The position numbers and the translations under genes were made by a program. A model generated the notes under the pieces. It saw nothing but the letters and a program-made list of their open reading frames with translations, did not search any database and was not told the origin of the DNA. DNA of 64,000 bases from Candidatus Bathyarchaeota archaeon (GTDB lineage: Archaea > Thermoproteota > Bathyarchaeia > 40CM-2-53-6): positions 34,495-98,494 of the forward strand of contig VBBN01000037.1 in NCBI GenBank assembly GCA_005888735.1, given 5' to 3'. Positions 27,771 through 36,374 of this stretch are shown here, in pieces. The stretch's first letter is position 1. Every line of letters begins with the position of its first letter.

Positions 27771-28211
27771 ATGCTTGCCGTTCCCGCGCTTGAGGTCAGA
27801 AGAGTTCTGCCGGGCGACATGGACGAGGTTGTGGAGTTGGAGAAGGCTTCTTTTGATGATCCCTATCCAAGGTATTTCCTTGAACAGCTAGCTGCCGCTC
27901 ACCCCGACACGTTTCTCGTTGCTTCCACGGAAGGCGAGATATTGGGATATACTGTCGTCGACATGTGGGAGGACCACGACCACCTCATATCCATAGCAGT
28001 TCACTCTGAATGGCGAAGAAGAGGAATCGGACGTCGTCTCCTCCTAGCACTGGATGCGGCACTTGGAAATCGGCGACCCATGCGACTGGAGGTCAGAAGA
28101 AGCAACACCGAAGCAATTCAGTTCTACCTGAAAAATGGATTCACAAAAACTAGGACGGATGAAGGATACTACCAAGATGGCGAAGACGCACTCATAATGG
28201 AAAGAGCATAG
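27771..28211 (+). CDS. rimI: N-terminal acetyltransferase, RimI family (second copy)
   Basis: 146-residue GNAT protein: EVRRVLPGDMDEVVELEKAS, then FDDPYPRYFLEQLAAAHPDT, LISIAVHSEWRRRGIGRRLL (acetyl-CoA loop) and MRLEVRRSNTEAIQFYLKNG. It is closely similar in plan to the gene at 15281-15787. It probably acetylates ribosomal or other protein N-termini. It is coupled to lysS. Its stop codon lies within the first stem of the RNA candidate that follows. Confidence 0.88.
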   Translation: MLAVPALEVRRVLPGDMDEVVELEKASFDDPYPRYFLEQLAAAHPDTFLVASTEGEILGYTVVDMWEDHDHLISIAVHSEWRRRGIGRRLLLALDAALGNRRPMRLEVRRSNTEAIQFYLKNGFTKTRTDEGYYQDGEDALIMERA

Positions 28212-28272
28212 CCGAATGTGGGCAGAGAGATGCCCAAGCCTTAGCTTGGCCTGACCACGCGGTTCGGCTACA
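28209..28272 (+). ncRNA. Compact structured RNA with kink-turn, ending in ACA
   Basis: Closing stem TAGCCGAA (28209-28216) pairs perfectly with TTCGGCTA (28263-28270). Inside, GTGG (28218-28221) pairs with CCAC (28255-28258). Above it, the 5' side GCA-GA and the 3' side GA before CCAC form the pattern of a kink-turn (three-base bulge plus tandem G.A pairs). The top is a perfect hairpin CCAAGC/GCTTGG (28234-28249) with loop CTTA. ACA follows the closing stem, as in archaeal H/ACA guide RNAs, but the guide pocket is short and asymmetric. It overlaps the rimI stop. Confidence 0.4.
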
Positions 28273-28464
28273 CGCACCGTTTTCGGAGTCTACATTCGGG
28301 ACCAAGTTTTGAAGAGTCCTATGTAAGGAGAAGAGAAGGCTCGAGGTATCAGGAGGGGTGTGCCTTGCGGGGATCGCGCATGGTCATGCCTGACTCGATC
28401 AACCTGAAAAATTTGCAACGAAGTTCCAACCTTGGATTGCGGACTAGCATTCCTACAAATATCC

Positions 28465-28489
28465 TGGCGGGCTGGATTCGAACCCGCGA
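28465..28489 (-). repeat. Fragment of a tRNA 3' end
   Basis: TGGCGGGCTGG at 28465-28475 and ATTCGAACCC at 28476-28485 repeat the CCA end, acceptor strand and T-loop of the tRNA-Arg gene at 29080-29158, but five T-stem bases are missing between them. No matching 5' acceptor strand is found within about 150 bases on either side, so this is not a functional tRNA. It may be an integration scar or a decayed duplicate. The rest of 28273-28559 shows no gene. Confidence 0.5.
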
Positions 28490-28559
28490 CTCCCCTTCAG
28501 AATAAGGCATTTGGCGGCGCATGTTGGAGAGGCTTCCATCCGATCTTAGGGTGCAATTC

Positions 28560-28913
28560 TTAGAGGGCTTTTGATAATAGGTCATAGAATGGTGAAAGTG
28601 TCAGGGCTTTGTTTCCAACCAGAGCACCACAAGAGTCACAAACACAGGAAGCCTTCATGATCGTCGCTTTTCTAGGCCTTGGAAAGGTTACCCATTCGTT
28701 GGCAGAATCCGCCAACAGAGGCAAGAACAGTGCAGGAATGCCCCGAAATGGAAGACCTGTGAAAAAGAGAACTAATGCAAATGGAGCGTACCCTGAGAAT
28801 TGGATAAGACTGCCAATCAGGACATTGATTGGAAAAGGCCACATGGGCACTGATTGAAGACGGCAGAGGTTTGAGATGGGTGATTCCAATTGACAGGAAA
28901 CAAATGCTCCCAA
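28560..28913 (-). CDS. Possible small membrane/zinc-binding protein
   Basis: An ORF of up to 117 residues between the tRNA fragment and tRNA-Arg. It has a hydrophobic middle (FPINVLIGSLIQFSGYAPFA, then LVLFFTGLPF) and a C-terminal CVCDSCGALVG. A shorter start near 28842 (MWPFPINV) is plausible. No family is recognised. The opposite-strand ORF here looks like a shadow. It is reported because nothing else explains this stretch. Confidence 0.35.
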   Translation of the reverse strand: MGAFVSCQLESPISNLCRLQSVPMWPFPINVLIGSLIQFSGYAPFALVLFFTGLPFRGIPALFLPLLADSANEWVTFPRPRKATIMKASCVCDSCGALVGNKALTLSPFYDLLSKAL

Positions 28914-29079
28914 TTGGTGTAGGATAGCACATGACTCTTCAGAACTTGGTGGCCAGGGAATGTGGCTTTGAAAGGTACTGGGACTAATGTCAAGGCAGAA
29001 GATGAAAAGCCCCGGGACTTCCCTGCTATCAATGTACTATATAGTGACCCTGCTTGGCTTGGTGTTCCTGTTTGTGTAA

Positions 29080-29158
29080 TGGCGGGCTGGGTGGGATTCG
29101 AACCCACGATTTGCGGCTCCGCAGGCCGCCGTCTTGGTCCTGGCTCGACTACCAGCCC
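29080..29158 (-). tRNA. tRNA-Arg(GCG)
   Basis: Full cloverleaf on the minus strand: acceptor GGGCTGG / CCAGCCC, discriminator G and encoded CCA (29080-29082); anticodon stem GCGGC/GCCGC with loop CTGCGGA, giving anticodon GCG (reads CGC); variable loop AAATC; T-arm GTGGG-TTCGAAT-CCCAC. The D-stem is GTC/GAC. No intron is present. The mature tRNA without CCA is 76 bases. Confidence 0.95.
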
Positions 29159-29221
29159 GTAGGCACGAGCGGAGTTGGGAGGTCTTATTAGCGATTTCAC
29201 CCCGAGATTGATTCGATATAC

Positions 29222-29428
29222 ATGTTCACCTGTGCGAAATGCAACAATCGAGACTTTCAGTTGACGCAACTTTCTGAGATGAGATTATTGGCCGAGTGTG
29301 CGTCATGTGGTTCATCATTTATCATGGATACTGTTAGTGAGAAAAAAGCGCGTGTCGAAGCTTCAGATCCCAACCAGCATTTGATCTGGAACTGGAAGGA
29401 TGAAAAGTGGCTTCCAGCGTCCCGGTGA
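29222..29428 (+). CDS. Small zinc-ribbon protein
   Basis: 68 residues. MFTCAKCNNRDF and LLAECASCGSSF supply two CxxC pairs 25 residues apart, so a single zinc ribbon is expected, followed by an acidic/basic tail. Such proteins are common in archaea without an assigned function. Start ATG 29222. It converges with the citrate synthase gene, whose stop is 8 bases away. Confidence 0.65.
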   Translation: MFTCAKCNNRDFQLTQLSEMRLLAECASCGSSFIMDTVSEKKARVEASDPNQHLIWNWKDEKWLPASR

Positions 29429-29436
29429 TTGAGCAC

Positions 29437-30561
29437 TCAGCTTCTCTGGCTAAGAGGAACATAGTGCTGTTCTTCAGGTCCCACGTACTCAGTCAAGGGA
29501 CGCATCAATCGATTATCCGCGTATTGCTCGAAGATGTGAGCGATCCAGCCGACGATTCGGTTGCAGGCGAAAACCGAGGGCATCAGGTCTTTCGGGATCC
29601 CAAGCGCGTTCAACGTCACAGCAGCGTAGAACTCAATGTTAGGTCGTAGGTTCTTCTTCTCCCACACATAGTCCTCAATCTTCTCCGCCATGTCAAACCA
29701 CTTCCTGCTCTTGGACTCCCGCGTCAGCCTGTCGGCTACCTCCTTGAGGATTAGGGCCCGCGGATCGAAGTTCTTGTAGATCCGGTGCCCGAAACCCATT
29801 ATTCGTCTGCCAGCCGCCAGCTCATCATCGACAAACTTCTCAATCTTGTCGGCAGAGCCAATTTTCTCGAGCATCTCCATCACTCTCTGGTTCGACCCTC
29901 CGTGCAAAGGACCGGCCAGGGTCGCGATTGCGCTCGTAACACCTCCACCCAGGTCCGCTAGTGTCGACACCGTCACGCACCCTGCAAACGTGGACGCGTT
30001 CATCTCATGGTCAGCATACAGCATGCAGATAGTATCGTAGGCTCGCTCAAATTCCCGGCTCGGCTTCCTCCCAGTTCGAAGATAGAGAAAGTTGGCAGCA
30101 TGCCCAAGCTTCGAGTCCGGCCTCAAGGGTCTCTGGCCCCTTCTGACCCTATCGTATGTACTGACGATCGTAGAGAGGGATGAGGCTAGCTGAACAGCTT
30201 TGCGATGGTTGGCTCGCTCGAAGGTCTCAGATTTCTTCCGGGGAAACGCAGCAACATATGAGACGGCCGTTCTGGCAACCTCCATCGGGTCCGAGTTCCG
30301 GGGCAGGCTCTTGAGAACCTGGACGACGGCTGGAGAGAGGCTTCGTTGGCGTGAAAGGTCCTTAGCGAACTTGGAGAGCTGGGTCTTTGTTGGAAGTCTC
30401 CCGTTCCAGAGAAGGTAGGAGACTTCCTCGTAGCTCGAGTTTTTCGCGAGCTCTTTGATATCTATTCCGCGATATCTTAGGATTCCGTGCAGGCCGTCGA
30501 TGAAGGTGATTGCGCTCTTTCCGATTACGACACCTTCGAGACCCTTCTCAATCTCGGCCAA
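29437..30561 (-). CDS. Citrate synthase (first of two)
   Basis: 374-residue citrate (Si)-synthase condensing acetyl-CoA and oxaloacetate. It opens KGLEGVVIGKSAITFIDG, with GILRYRGIDIKELA. Active-site histidines are in YADHEMNAST and IMGFGHRIYK. The residue usually given as catalytic Asp is Glu in NIEFYAAVTLNALG, a substitution also seen in other citrate-synthase-like enzymes. It is a paralogue of the next gene upstream on the same strand, with a 135-base gap. One of the two could be a 2-methylcitrate synthase. Confidence 0.92.
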   Translation of the reverse strand: MAEIEKGLEGVVIGKSAITFIDGLHGILRYRGIDIKELAKNSSYEEVSYLLWNGRLPTKTQLSKFAKDLSRQRSLSPAVVQVLKSLPRNSDPMEVARTAVSYVAAFPRKKSETFERANHRKAVQLASSLSTIVSTYDRVRRGQRPLRPDSKLGHAANFLYLRTGRKPSREFERAYDTICMLYADHEMNASTFAGCVTVSTLADLGGGVTSAIATLAGPLHGGSNQRVMEMLEKIGSADKIEKFVDDELAAGRRIMGFGHRIYKNFDPRALILKEVADRLTRESKSRKWFDMAEKIEDYVWEKKNLRPNIEFYAAVTLNALGIPKDLMPSVFACNRIVGWIAHIFEQYADNRLMRPLTEYVGPEEQHYVPLSQRS

Positions 30562-30696
30562 ACCGAACCGGAGTCCTTGAGAGTGAGGTACCGAAACCTC
30601 AGCGTAATTAAGCCATAGGTCAGGACCCTAAGAAAGCCCAGCGCCAGACTCTCTCGATTCTCCTATGCGCTTTTTCTGCTGGCGATTGGTTGCTAA

Positions 30697-31818
30697 TTAT
30701 GCCTCGGTCTTCTGCAGTCCATGCAGGTCCAAGTCCGCCGGACCCTTGTATTCTGATTCGGGTCGGAACAGTCGATTATCTTTGCGTTGTTCAACGATGT
30801 GCGCAGTCCATCCGACACTTCTCGCACAAGCAAAAGTACACGTGAACAGCTCGGGCGGAATTCCAACTGCATCGAGGACAAGAGACGAATAGAATTCTAC
30901 ATTGGTATCAATCACACGGTTAGGATGGTCCTCCCTGAGTAGCTCCCGAGCTTCGCTTTCCACAGTGCTAGCCAAGTGGAATAGGTCTGGCTTAACCAGT
31001 TCCTTCGCGAGCCTCTTCAGAACCTTAGAGCGGGGGTCCTCGGTCCGGTAGACTCGGTGGCCGAACCCCATGATACGATCTCCCTTTGCAAGGCATTCCC
31101 GCAACCACTCCCTGGCGCTCTCGGGCCTCCCGATAGACTGGAGCATCTCCCAAACGTAGATTGGCGCCCCACCATGCAAGGGCCCCTTGAGAGCGGAAAT
31201 CGCGGCTACAACCGCTGAATAAACATCGGTGAGCGTGGAGGCCGCCACGCGAGCGACAAACGTGGACGCCCCAAGTCCATGGTCAGCCAAGAGTGTGAAG
31301 TAGGAGTCAAGGGCCCGGACATGTTCGGGTCGGGGCTCCTTCCCTGTTAGCATGTACAGATAATTGGCTGCATGACTGAGGTCGGCGCGCGGCTGCAAGG
31401 GACTGGCATTATGCCGGAATCGATTGAAGGAGGCGACGATAGTCGGCATGCGGGCTGTCAGAGCTATGCTGGCGTTCACTGTCGACGCGGATTTTGTGCT
31501 ATCGAGTCCTCCGAGGATTGAGACTGAAGTCTGCAGGACTGATAACGGTTCAGCGACTTTCGCCACACTGTGCAGGAAATCTTCGACGACAACCGGGAGA
31601 GCTCGACTTCTCCCGAGTTTCTCGCGTAGCTGTAGAAGCTCTGCTTCGGCTGGAAGACCTCCTAACCACAGAAGGTGGGCGACGGCTTCGTACGGAACAT
31701 TCCCAGCTAGCTCTGTGGCATCGTATCCTCGGTAGATGAGACGGCCGGCTTGGCCATCAATCTTCGTCAGTTCAGTGGAAGCAACGATAACGCCTTCGAG
31801 ACCTTTGGGGACCCACAC
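30697..31818 (-). CDS. Citrate synthase (second of two)
   Basis: 373 residues with the same fold and opening (KGLEGVIVASTELTKIDGQA, LIYRGYDATELAG). Histidines are in LLADHGLGASTF and IMGFGHRVYR, and the Asp position is again Glu (NVEFYSSLVLDAVG). The C-terminus has ARSVGWTAHIVEQ. It diverges clearly from its neighbour, so it is an old duplication rather than a recent one. It diverges from the dehydrogenase gene at 31962, so the three form a citrate-to-2-oxoglutarate cluster. Confidence 0.92.
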   Translation of the reverse strand: MWVPKGLEGVIVASTELTKIDGQAGRLIYRGYDATELAGNVPYEAVAHLLWLGGLPAEAELLQLREKLGRSRALPVVVEDFLHSVAKVAEPLSVLQTSVSILGGLDSTKSASTVNASIALTARMPTIVASFNRFRHNASPLQPRADLSHAANYLYMLTGKEPRPEHVRALDSYFTLLADHGLGASTFVARVAASTLTDVYSAVVAAISALKGPLHGGAPIYVWEMLQSIGRPESAREWLRECLAKGDRIMGFGHRVYRTEDPRSKVLKRLAKELVKPDLFHLASTVESEARELLREDHPNRVIDTNVEFYSSLVLDAVGIPPELFTCTFACARSVGWTAHIVEQRKDNRLFRPESEYKGPADLDLHGLQKTEA

Positions 31819-31961
31819 GATGCGTCAACCGACATCGATGAGTCTCTACCCTAATTAAACAATACCGGGTAGCGAAAGAGTTCCCGAGTGGTCTGGAAAC
31901 TCGTTGGTTCGGGAAAGCCTTTTTGAAGGCCAGACTGAACTGCGACCCCGATTCATCACAC

Positions 31962-32993
31962 TTGTCGGTCAAGACTCACAAGATCGGAGTTCTGCCAGGC
32001 GAGGGTATCGGACCGGAAGTAGTGGACGCTTCTATGATGGTTCTGGATGCGATTCAGAAAGTCGAACTGGTCAAGCTGGAGTACTTGAAGGGCGACGCAG
32101 GAGCTTATTGTATCGAAAAGTTCGGGACGAACCTTCCTCCTCAGACAGTGGAGATGCTGAGGATGACCTCCGCCTGCCTCAAAGGTCCGATGACGACTCC
32201 GGAGGAGCCGGGTTCTCCGAGGAGCGTCGCGGTTACTTTACGGTCCATATTCGATTTGTACGCGAATGTCCGCCCGGCGAGGACCCTCCCAAACGTCGCA
32301 GCCCTCAAGCCGAACATCGATTTTATCGTCGTTCGAGAGAACACTGAGGGACTCTATTCGGGAAAGGAGTTCGAAGCTGCTCCAGGAGTAGGGGTGGCGA
32401 TGCGAGTGATAACCAAGGCAGCTTCTGAAAGAGTAGCGAAGTTCTCCCTCGACCTGACTATGAAGCGTCGAAAGAGGCTGACATTCGTTCACAAGGGCAA
32501 CATTCTCAAGATTACAGACGGTATTTTCAAACAAGCCGTCTTCGACATGGCGAAGAAATTTCCAGATGTAGAGCTGGAAGACCTGCACATCGACATAGCA
32601 ACAGCCCAGCTCATAAAGCGGCCAGAGAGCTTCGACGTCATTGTGACAACCAACCTGTTCGGAGACATCTTGTCGGACGAGGCCGCTCAGCTAGTTGGAG
32701 GTCTCGGTGTAGCAGCCGGAGCCAACATAGGAGACCACTATGGCATGTTCGAACCGGTGCATGGTTCCGCTCCAAAGTACACGGGTCAGAACAAAGTGAA
32801 CCCTATTGCAACCATTGAAGCCGTGAGGATGATGCTTGAGTACTTAGGCGAGAGGCGTGCCGCCGACCGGATAGGCAGGGCTATATACAGAGTGCTGGAA
32901 GAGGGGAAGGTCCTCACCTACGACCTAGGCGGCTTGGCCAAGACTAGTGATATGGGCAGAGCGATAGCTGACAAGGTTCTCAAATCCGCATAG
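31962..32993 (+). CDS. Isocitrate/isopropylmalate dehydrogenase family, probably isocitrate dehydrogenase
   Basis: About 343 residues from TTG 31962. Beta-decarboxylating dehydrogenase: HKIGVLPGEGIGPEVV, VVRENTEGLYSGKEFEAAPG, the metal-binding TNLFGDILSDEAAQLVGGLG and the coenzyme region MFEPVHGSAPKYTGQ. The Glu after HGSAP is absent, and the nucleotide preference is uncertain. Family members act on isocitrate, homoisocitrate or 3-isopropylmalate. The adjacent citrate synthases favour isocitrate. It converges with argS, whose stop is 5 bases away. Confidence 0.85.
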   Translation: MSVKTHKIGVLPGEGIGPEVVDASMMVLDAIQKVELVKLEYLKGDAGAYCIEKFGTNLPPQTVEMLRMTSACLKGPMTTPEEPGSPRSVAVTLRSIFDLYANVRPARTLPNVAALKPNIDFIVVRENTEGLYSGKEFEAAPGVGVAMRVITKAASERVAKFSLDLTMKRRKRLTFVHKGNILKITDGIFKQAVFDMAKKFPDVELEDLHIDIATAQLIKRPESFDVIVTTNLFGDILSDEAAQLVGGLGVAAGANIGDHYGMFEPVHGSAPKYTGQNKVNPIATIEAVRMMLEYLGERRAADRIGRAIYRVLEEGKVLTYDLGGLAKTSDMGRAIADKVLKSA

Positions 32994-32998
32994 AACCA

Positions 32999-35002
32999 CT
33001 ACATCCTCTCGGCAAGCCGCAGTCCCAGTAGGTCGGCAGCAGCCAGCAGGACCGTCCTAACCGCAACGACGAGACCTGCCCTCTGGCGCTTTAGCTCCTC
33101 ATCGGACAGGTGCGAAATGTCAACCTTCTCGTAGAATTCATGGAATCGCTGGGCCAAGACATTCGCATAAAGACAGAGCTGCGTAGGGTCCAATGTATCG
33201 GCGGCGGTGGCAAAGGTCTCAGGGAACTTGGCCAGTTGCAACACCAGTTCTCTTTCGACCGGCTCTACCAGTCTCTCAAATCTTGTAGCGGGCTCTATCC
33301 TTCCAAGTTTCCTCAATATGCCAAGTCCCCGGGTGTAGGCGTAATTGATGAAAGGGGCACTGTTAGCTTCAAAGTTCAGCGCTCGGTCCCAGACGAAGTT
33401 TGTCGACTTTGCAGCCTCCACGGAGAGGACTGCGTATCTCACTGCGGAGATGGCGATGTTCTCAGCCACCCTCTTTCGAAGGTCAGGTGACAAATCCGCG
33501 GAACGCTTGTTGACCTCGGCCGCTGACCTTGCAACGGCCTCGTCGAGGACCTGGTCGAGGGTTACATATCGGCCCCGTCTGGCCGACATTTTCTGGCCCT
33601 CCAGCGATACGATTCCGATAGGAAAGTGGTAGTAATTCTGAGCCTCTTTCTTGTGTCCTAGGACCCAAAGGGCAACCCGCAGTTGGAATTGTGCGATAGA
33701 CTGCTCAACTCCAATCACGGTAATCACGCGATCAGCTTTTTCGAACTTGTACATACTATAGGCAATGTCGCGGGCTGTGTAAAGGGTCGTTCCATCCGAG
33801 CGAGTCAGTGTGAGAGGTGGGACCTCGAAACTAGGACTGACGCCTAGTTTCTCTTTCAGGTTGAAGGTTTCGACCACCCTTGCAGCGTCGAACTCCCAAG
33901 ACCGCCCCTTGTTGGTGGCAAAACCTGTTTCCTTCAGTCTATCGAGGACCTCGGCCACTCGTCCTGACCACAGAACATCTCCCTCCCAGTCCCATTCGTC
34001 AAAGTGGATGAATGCTCTCCGAAGCGTCTCCTCGTGTCCATTGAGCACCATCTGAGTCACCTTGCGAACTAGCTCTCGTGTTGCCGGCTCACCTTTCTCG
34101 TACTTTTGAGTGAGCTCTTGGACGGAAACATTCGGGTCCGCGTCGTTCGCAACTGCTTGGCTCAACCACTCAAATTCTGCGGGATACTTGGCCTGAAGGT
34201 CAGCAGCAACCCCAACCCATTCATCGAGCGCCTTGTTCGCAGCGATCATATCAAGATCCGACGCCTGCGTCTTCCTAAGTAGCTCAAGTCGCTTCTTCGC
34301 CTCCGCCACTTCGACGAGCGCGGCTGTTATGGAGTAGATTTTACCGACGAAATGGTCAGATTTCTCTTTAGGTCCAGGCTCGCCCAACAACCGGTACCCG
34401 TAGGCCATTATCGCAACTTGGCGGCCCGCGTCGTCGATGTAGAACCGAGCCTTGGTATCGTGACCTCTTGCCATCAGAAGCCGCGTCAGTGCGTCTCCGA
34501 AGAACCCGCCCTTGGCAGTTGCTATGTGAATAGGCCGAGCAGGATTGGCGCTGGTATGCTCAACGATTACTCTTTTCGGTTGGTCCGTTTTCAAGAGACC
34601 ATAAGTTGATCCTTCCTGAAGGATTTTGCCTACCGTTAGGTCTGCGAGCTTTGCAATATTAACTCTGAAATTGACATAGCCGGGTTCAGCAGCTTCCACA
34701 GAGGCTACGAGGGGAAGTTGTTCCAGATGGGCGGAGGCAATTGCGATATCCTTGGCAATCGCCATTGGGTTGGTTTTCTGGGTCCGGGAGAGTTCGAATG
34801 AGATCGAGCTTGCCAGCTGGCCGAAGCTCGGATCAGGCGGGCTCTCCAACGTTGAATGAAGGTCGACTTCCGGTAGAGGCTTCCCCGACTTCTTCTGGAA
34901 CGCAGCGTACCCTTTCTGGAGAGCCTCCTCACACTGTGCCCTGAACGCCCCGAAAGGGTCAGCGAGATTTCCAGTCCCAAGCCCAGAAGTGCGAGAGGCC
35001 AT
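32999..35002 (-). CDS. argS: Arginyl-tRNA synthetase
   Basis: About 667 residues from ATG 35002. Class I synthetase: VEHTSANPARPIHIATAKGG contains the HIGH equivalent, FYIDDAGRQVAIMAYG follows, GQKMSARRGRYVTLD is the KMSK-type motif, and the C-terminal helical anticodon-binding domain ends in LRLAERM. The longer start at 35086 would add residues without homology and cross a TATA-like TTATTAAG near 35046-35053. Arg tRNA genes lie on both sides, at 29.1 and 37.4 kb. Confidence 0.95.
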   Translation of the reverse strand: MASRTSGLGTGNLADPFGAFRAQCEEALQKGYAAFQKKSGKPLPEVDLHSTLESPPDPSFGQLASSISFELSRTQKTNPMAIAKDIAIASAHLEQLPLVASVEAAEPGYVNFRVNIAKLADLTVGKILQEGSTYGLLKTDQPKRVIVEHTSANPARPIHIATAKGGFFGDALTRLLMARGHDTKARFYIDDAGRQVAIMAYGYRLLGEPGPKEKSDHFVGKIYSITAALVEVAEAKKRLELLRKTQASDLDMIAANKALDEWVGVAADLQAKYPAEFEWLSQAVANDADPNVSVQELTQKYEKGEPATRELVRKVTQMVLNGHEETLRRAFIHFDEWDWEGDVLWSGRVAEVLDRLKETGFATNKGRSWEFDAARVVETFNLKEKLGVSPSFEVPPLTLTRSDGTTLYTARDIAYSMYKFEKADRVITVIGVEQSIAQFQLRVALWVLGHKKEAQNYYHFPIGIVSLEGQKMSARRGRYVTLDQVLDEAVARSAAEVNKRSADLSPDLRKRVAENIAISAVRYAVLSVEAAKSTNFVWDRALNFEANSAPFINYAYTRGLGILRKLGRIEPATRFERLVEPVERELVLQLAKFPETFATAADTLDPTQLCLYANVLAQRFHEFYEKVDISHLSDEELKRQRAGLVVAVRTVLLAAADLLGLRLAERM

Positions 35003-35103
35003 TTTCAACAGCGAATCGTCGTTTGGCTTTGCTCTGCTAAGGTTCTTATTAAGACGAAGATGGCTGCCCGTTAGCCTCGCTCCCAACAGTCCGGCTCACT
35101 CTC

Positions 35104-35976
35104 ATGACCGTAGTCCCAATAATCGGGCCCACCGAAGTCGCCGCAGTCTTTCTCGTCTCTATCGCCGCTGGTCTCATTGGGGCCCTCTTCGGCTTGGGAG
35201 GCGGCATTCTGATCATTCCGTTCCTAACGCTTGTTGAGGGCATTCCTACTGAGTTCGCGGTTGCAGCAAGCATTGTTTCAGTGGTGGCAACATCAAGCGG
35301 GTCTGCAGCAACCTACGTCCAAGACCATCTGACAAACCTTCGACTCGGAATGTTTCTCGAGATCAGCACGGTCGCGGGAGCAATAACTGGAGCCTATGTA
35401 TCATCGTATTTCGCGGGACCCCATGAGTGGGCGCTCTTCGTCACCTTCGGAGTACTACTGTTGTACGCTGCCGCTGTAATGATCATAGGAAGAAAAATTG
35501 ACTATCCTTCAGATGTGAAGCCTGACCGGCTCGCTCGAGAACTCAAACTCGGCGGCGAGTACAAGGAACATGGAACAAACGTCACCAACCACTACGAGGT
35601 GACACGGACTCCCCACACGTTTGGAATTAGCTACGTCGCCGGCGTTGTCTCAGGGTTGCTCGGAGTGGGGGGAGGCGTGATAAAAGTCCCGACCATGAAC
35701 CTTGTAAGCAGGGTTCCGGTCAAGGTCGCGTCAGCAACCAGCAATCTGATGATCGGTGTGACGGCGGCCGCAAGCGCTTCAATCTACTTCCTCAGAGGAG
35801 ACGTTCTGCCTTCCCTGGTAGCCCCGCTGACCATCGGCGTCGTGGCTGGAGCGGCTGTTGGAACCCGCCTCTTGCGAAGGACCCCATCGACGAAGGTCAA
35901 GTTGCTGTTCGCGGTACTATTGGTCCTGGTTTCGTTTTACATGCTCCGACAGGGAGTAAGCCTCTACCGAGGTTGA
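35104..35976 (+). CDS. TauE/SafE family membrane permease
   Basis: 290 residues, about eight membrane spans in two repeated halves. The first repeat is FLVSIAAGLIGALFGLGGGI; the second is AGVVSGLLGVGGGVIKVPTM with ATSNLMIGVTAAASAS. The family exports sulfite, sulfoacetate or related anions. The loop between the halves is soluble and charged. It overlaps the DUF1634 gene by 4 bases, a common family arrangement. Confidence 0.9.
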   Translation: MTVVPIIGPTEVAAVFLVSIAAGLIGALFGLGGGILIIPFLTLVEGIPTEFAVAASIVSVVATSSGSAATYVQDHLTNLRLGMFLEISTVAGAITGAYVSSYFAGPHEWALFVTFGVLLLYAAAVMIIGRKIDYPSDVKPDRLARELKLGGEYKEHGTNVTNHYEVTRTPHTFGISYVAGVVSGLLGVGGGVIKVPTMNLVSRVPVKVASATSNLMIGVTAAASASIYFLRGDVLPSLVAPLTIGVVAGAAVGTRLLRRTPSTKVKLLFAVLLVLVSFYMLRQGVSLYRG

Positions 35977-36323
35977 TCGGAAGCTTGGACATAAACCGGC
36001 TAGTCGCCCTCTCCCTAAGAACAGGAGTATCGATTGGAGCAATTCTCAGCCTCGTCGGGCTCGGGGCATGGGCAGCAGACGGCTTCAACGCGGCTAGTTT
36101 CGCGCCCACCTCCGATATCTATGGAGCGATAGTCTCAGGGCTGTCCGGCAGTCGCACTGGCATAGTCTACTTGGGGGTGGTGGTTCTGATCGCGACGCCG
36201 ATCTTCCGGGTCGCCCTTTCAGTTGCTTACTTTGGCGTAGAGAGAGACAAGCGATACGTAGCAGTCACCTTGCTCGTCCTTGCAATGCTGATCTTCGCAC
36301 TCGTCTCAGGCAAGGCCGGCTAG
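35973..36323 (+). CDS. DUF1634 membrane protein
   Basis: 116 residues from TTG 35973 with three hydrophobic segments: VSIGAILSLVGLGAWA, GIVYLGVVVLIATPIFRVAL and VAVTLLVLAMLIFALV. The match to DUF1634 rests on RVALSVAYFGVERDKRYVAV and on the position directly after a TauE/SafE permease, the usual context. It is probably an accessory subunit of that exporter. The 4-base overlap implies coupled translation. Confidence 0.85.
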   Translation: MIGSLDINRLVALSLRTGVSIGAILSLVGLGAWAADGFNAASFAPTSDIYGAIVSGLSGSRTGIVYLGVVVLIATPIFRVALSVAYFGVERDKRYVAVTLLVLAMLIFALVSGKAG

Positions 36324-36374
36324 TTGGCCTCGAAACCCCTATAGCACAAGCGGTCGCGATTCGGCCCTCCACCG

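Noticed and set aside
28441..28585. A complete second tRNA gene on the minus strand, possibly with an intron or permuted halves
   Set aside because: The T-loop and CCA end are recognisable, but the T-stem has lost five bases and no complementary 5' acceptor strand exists on either side, so it is treated as a fragment.
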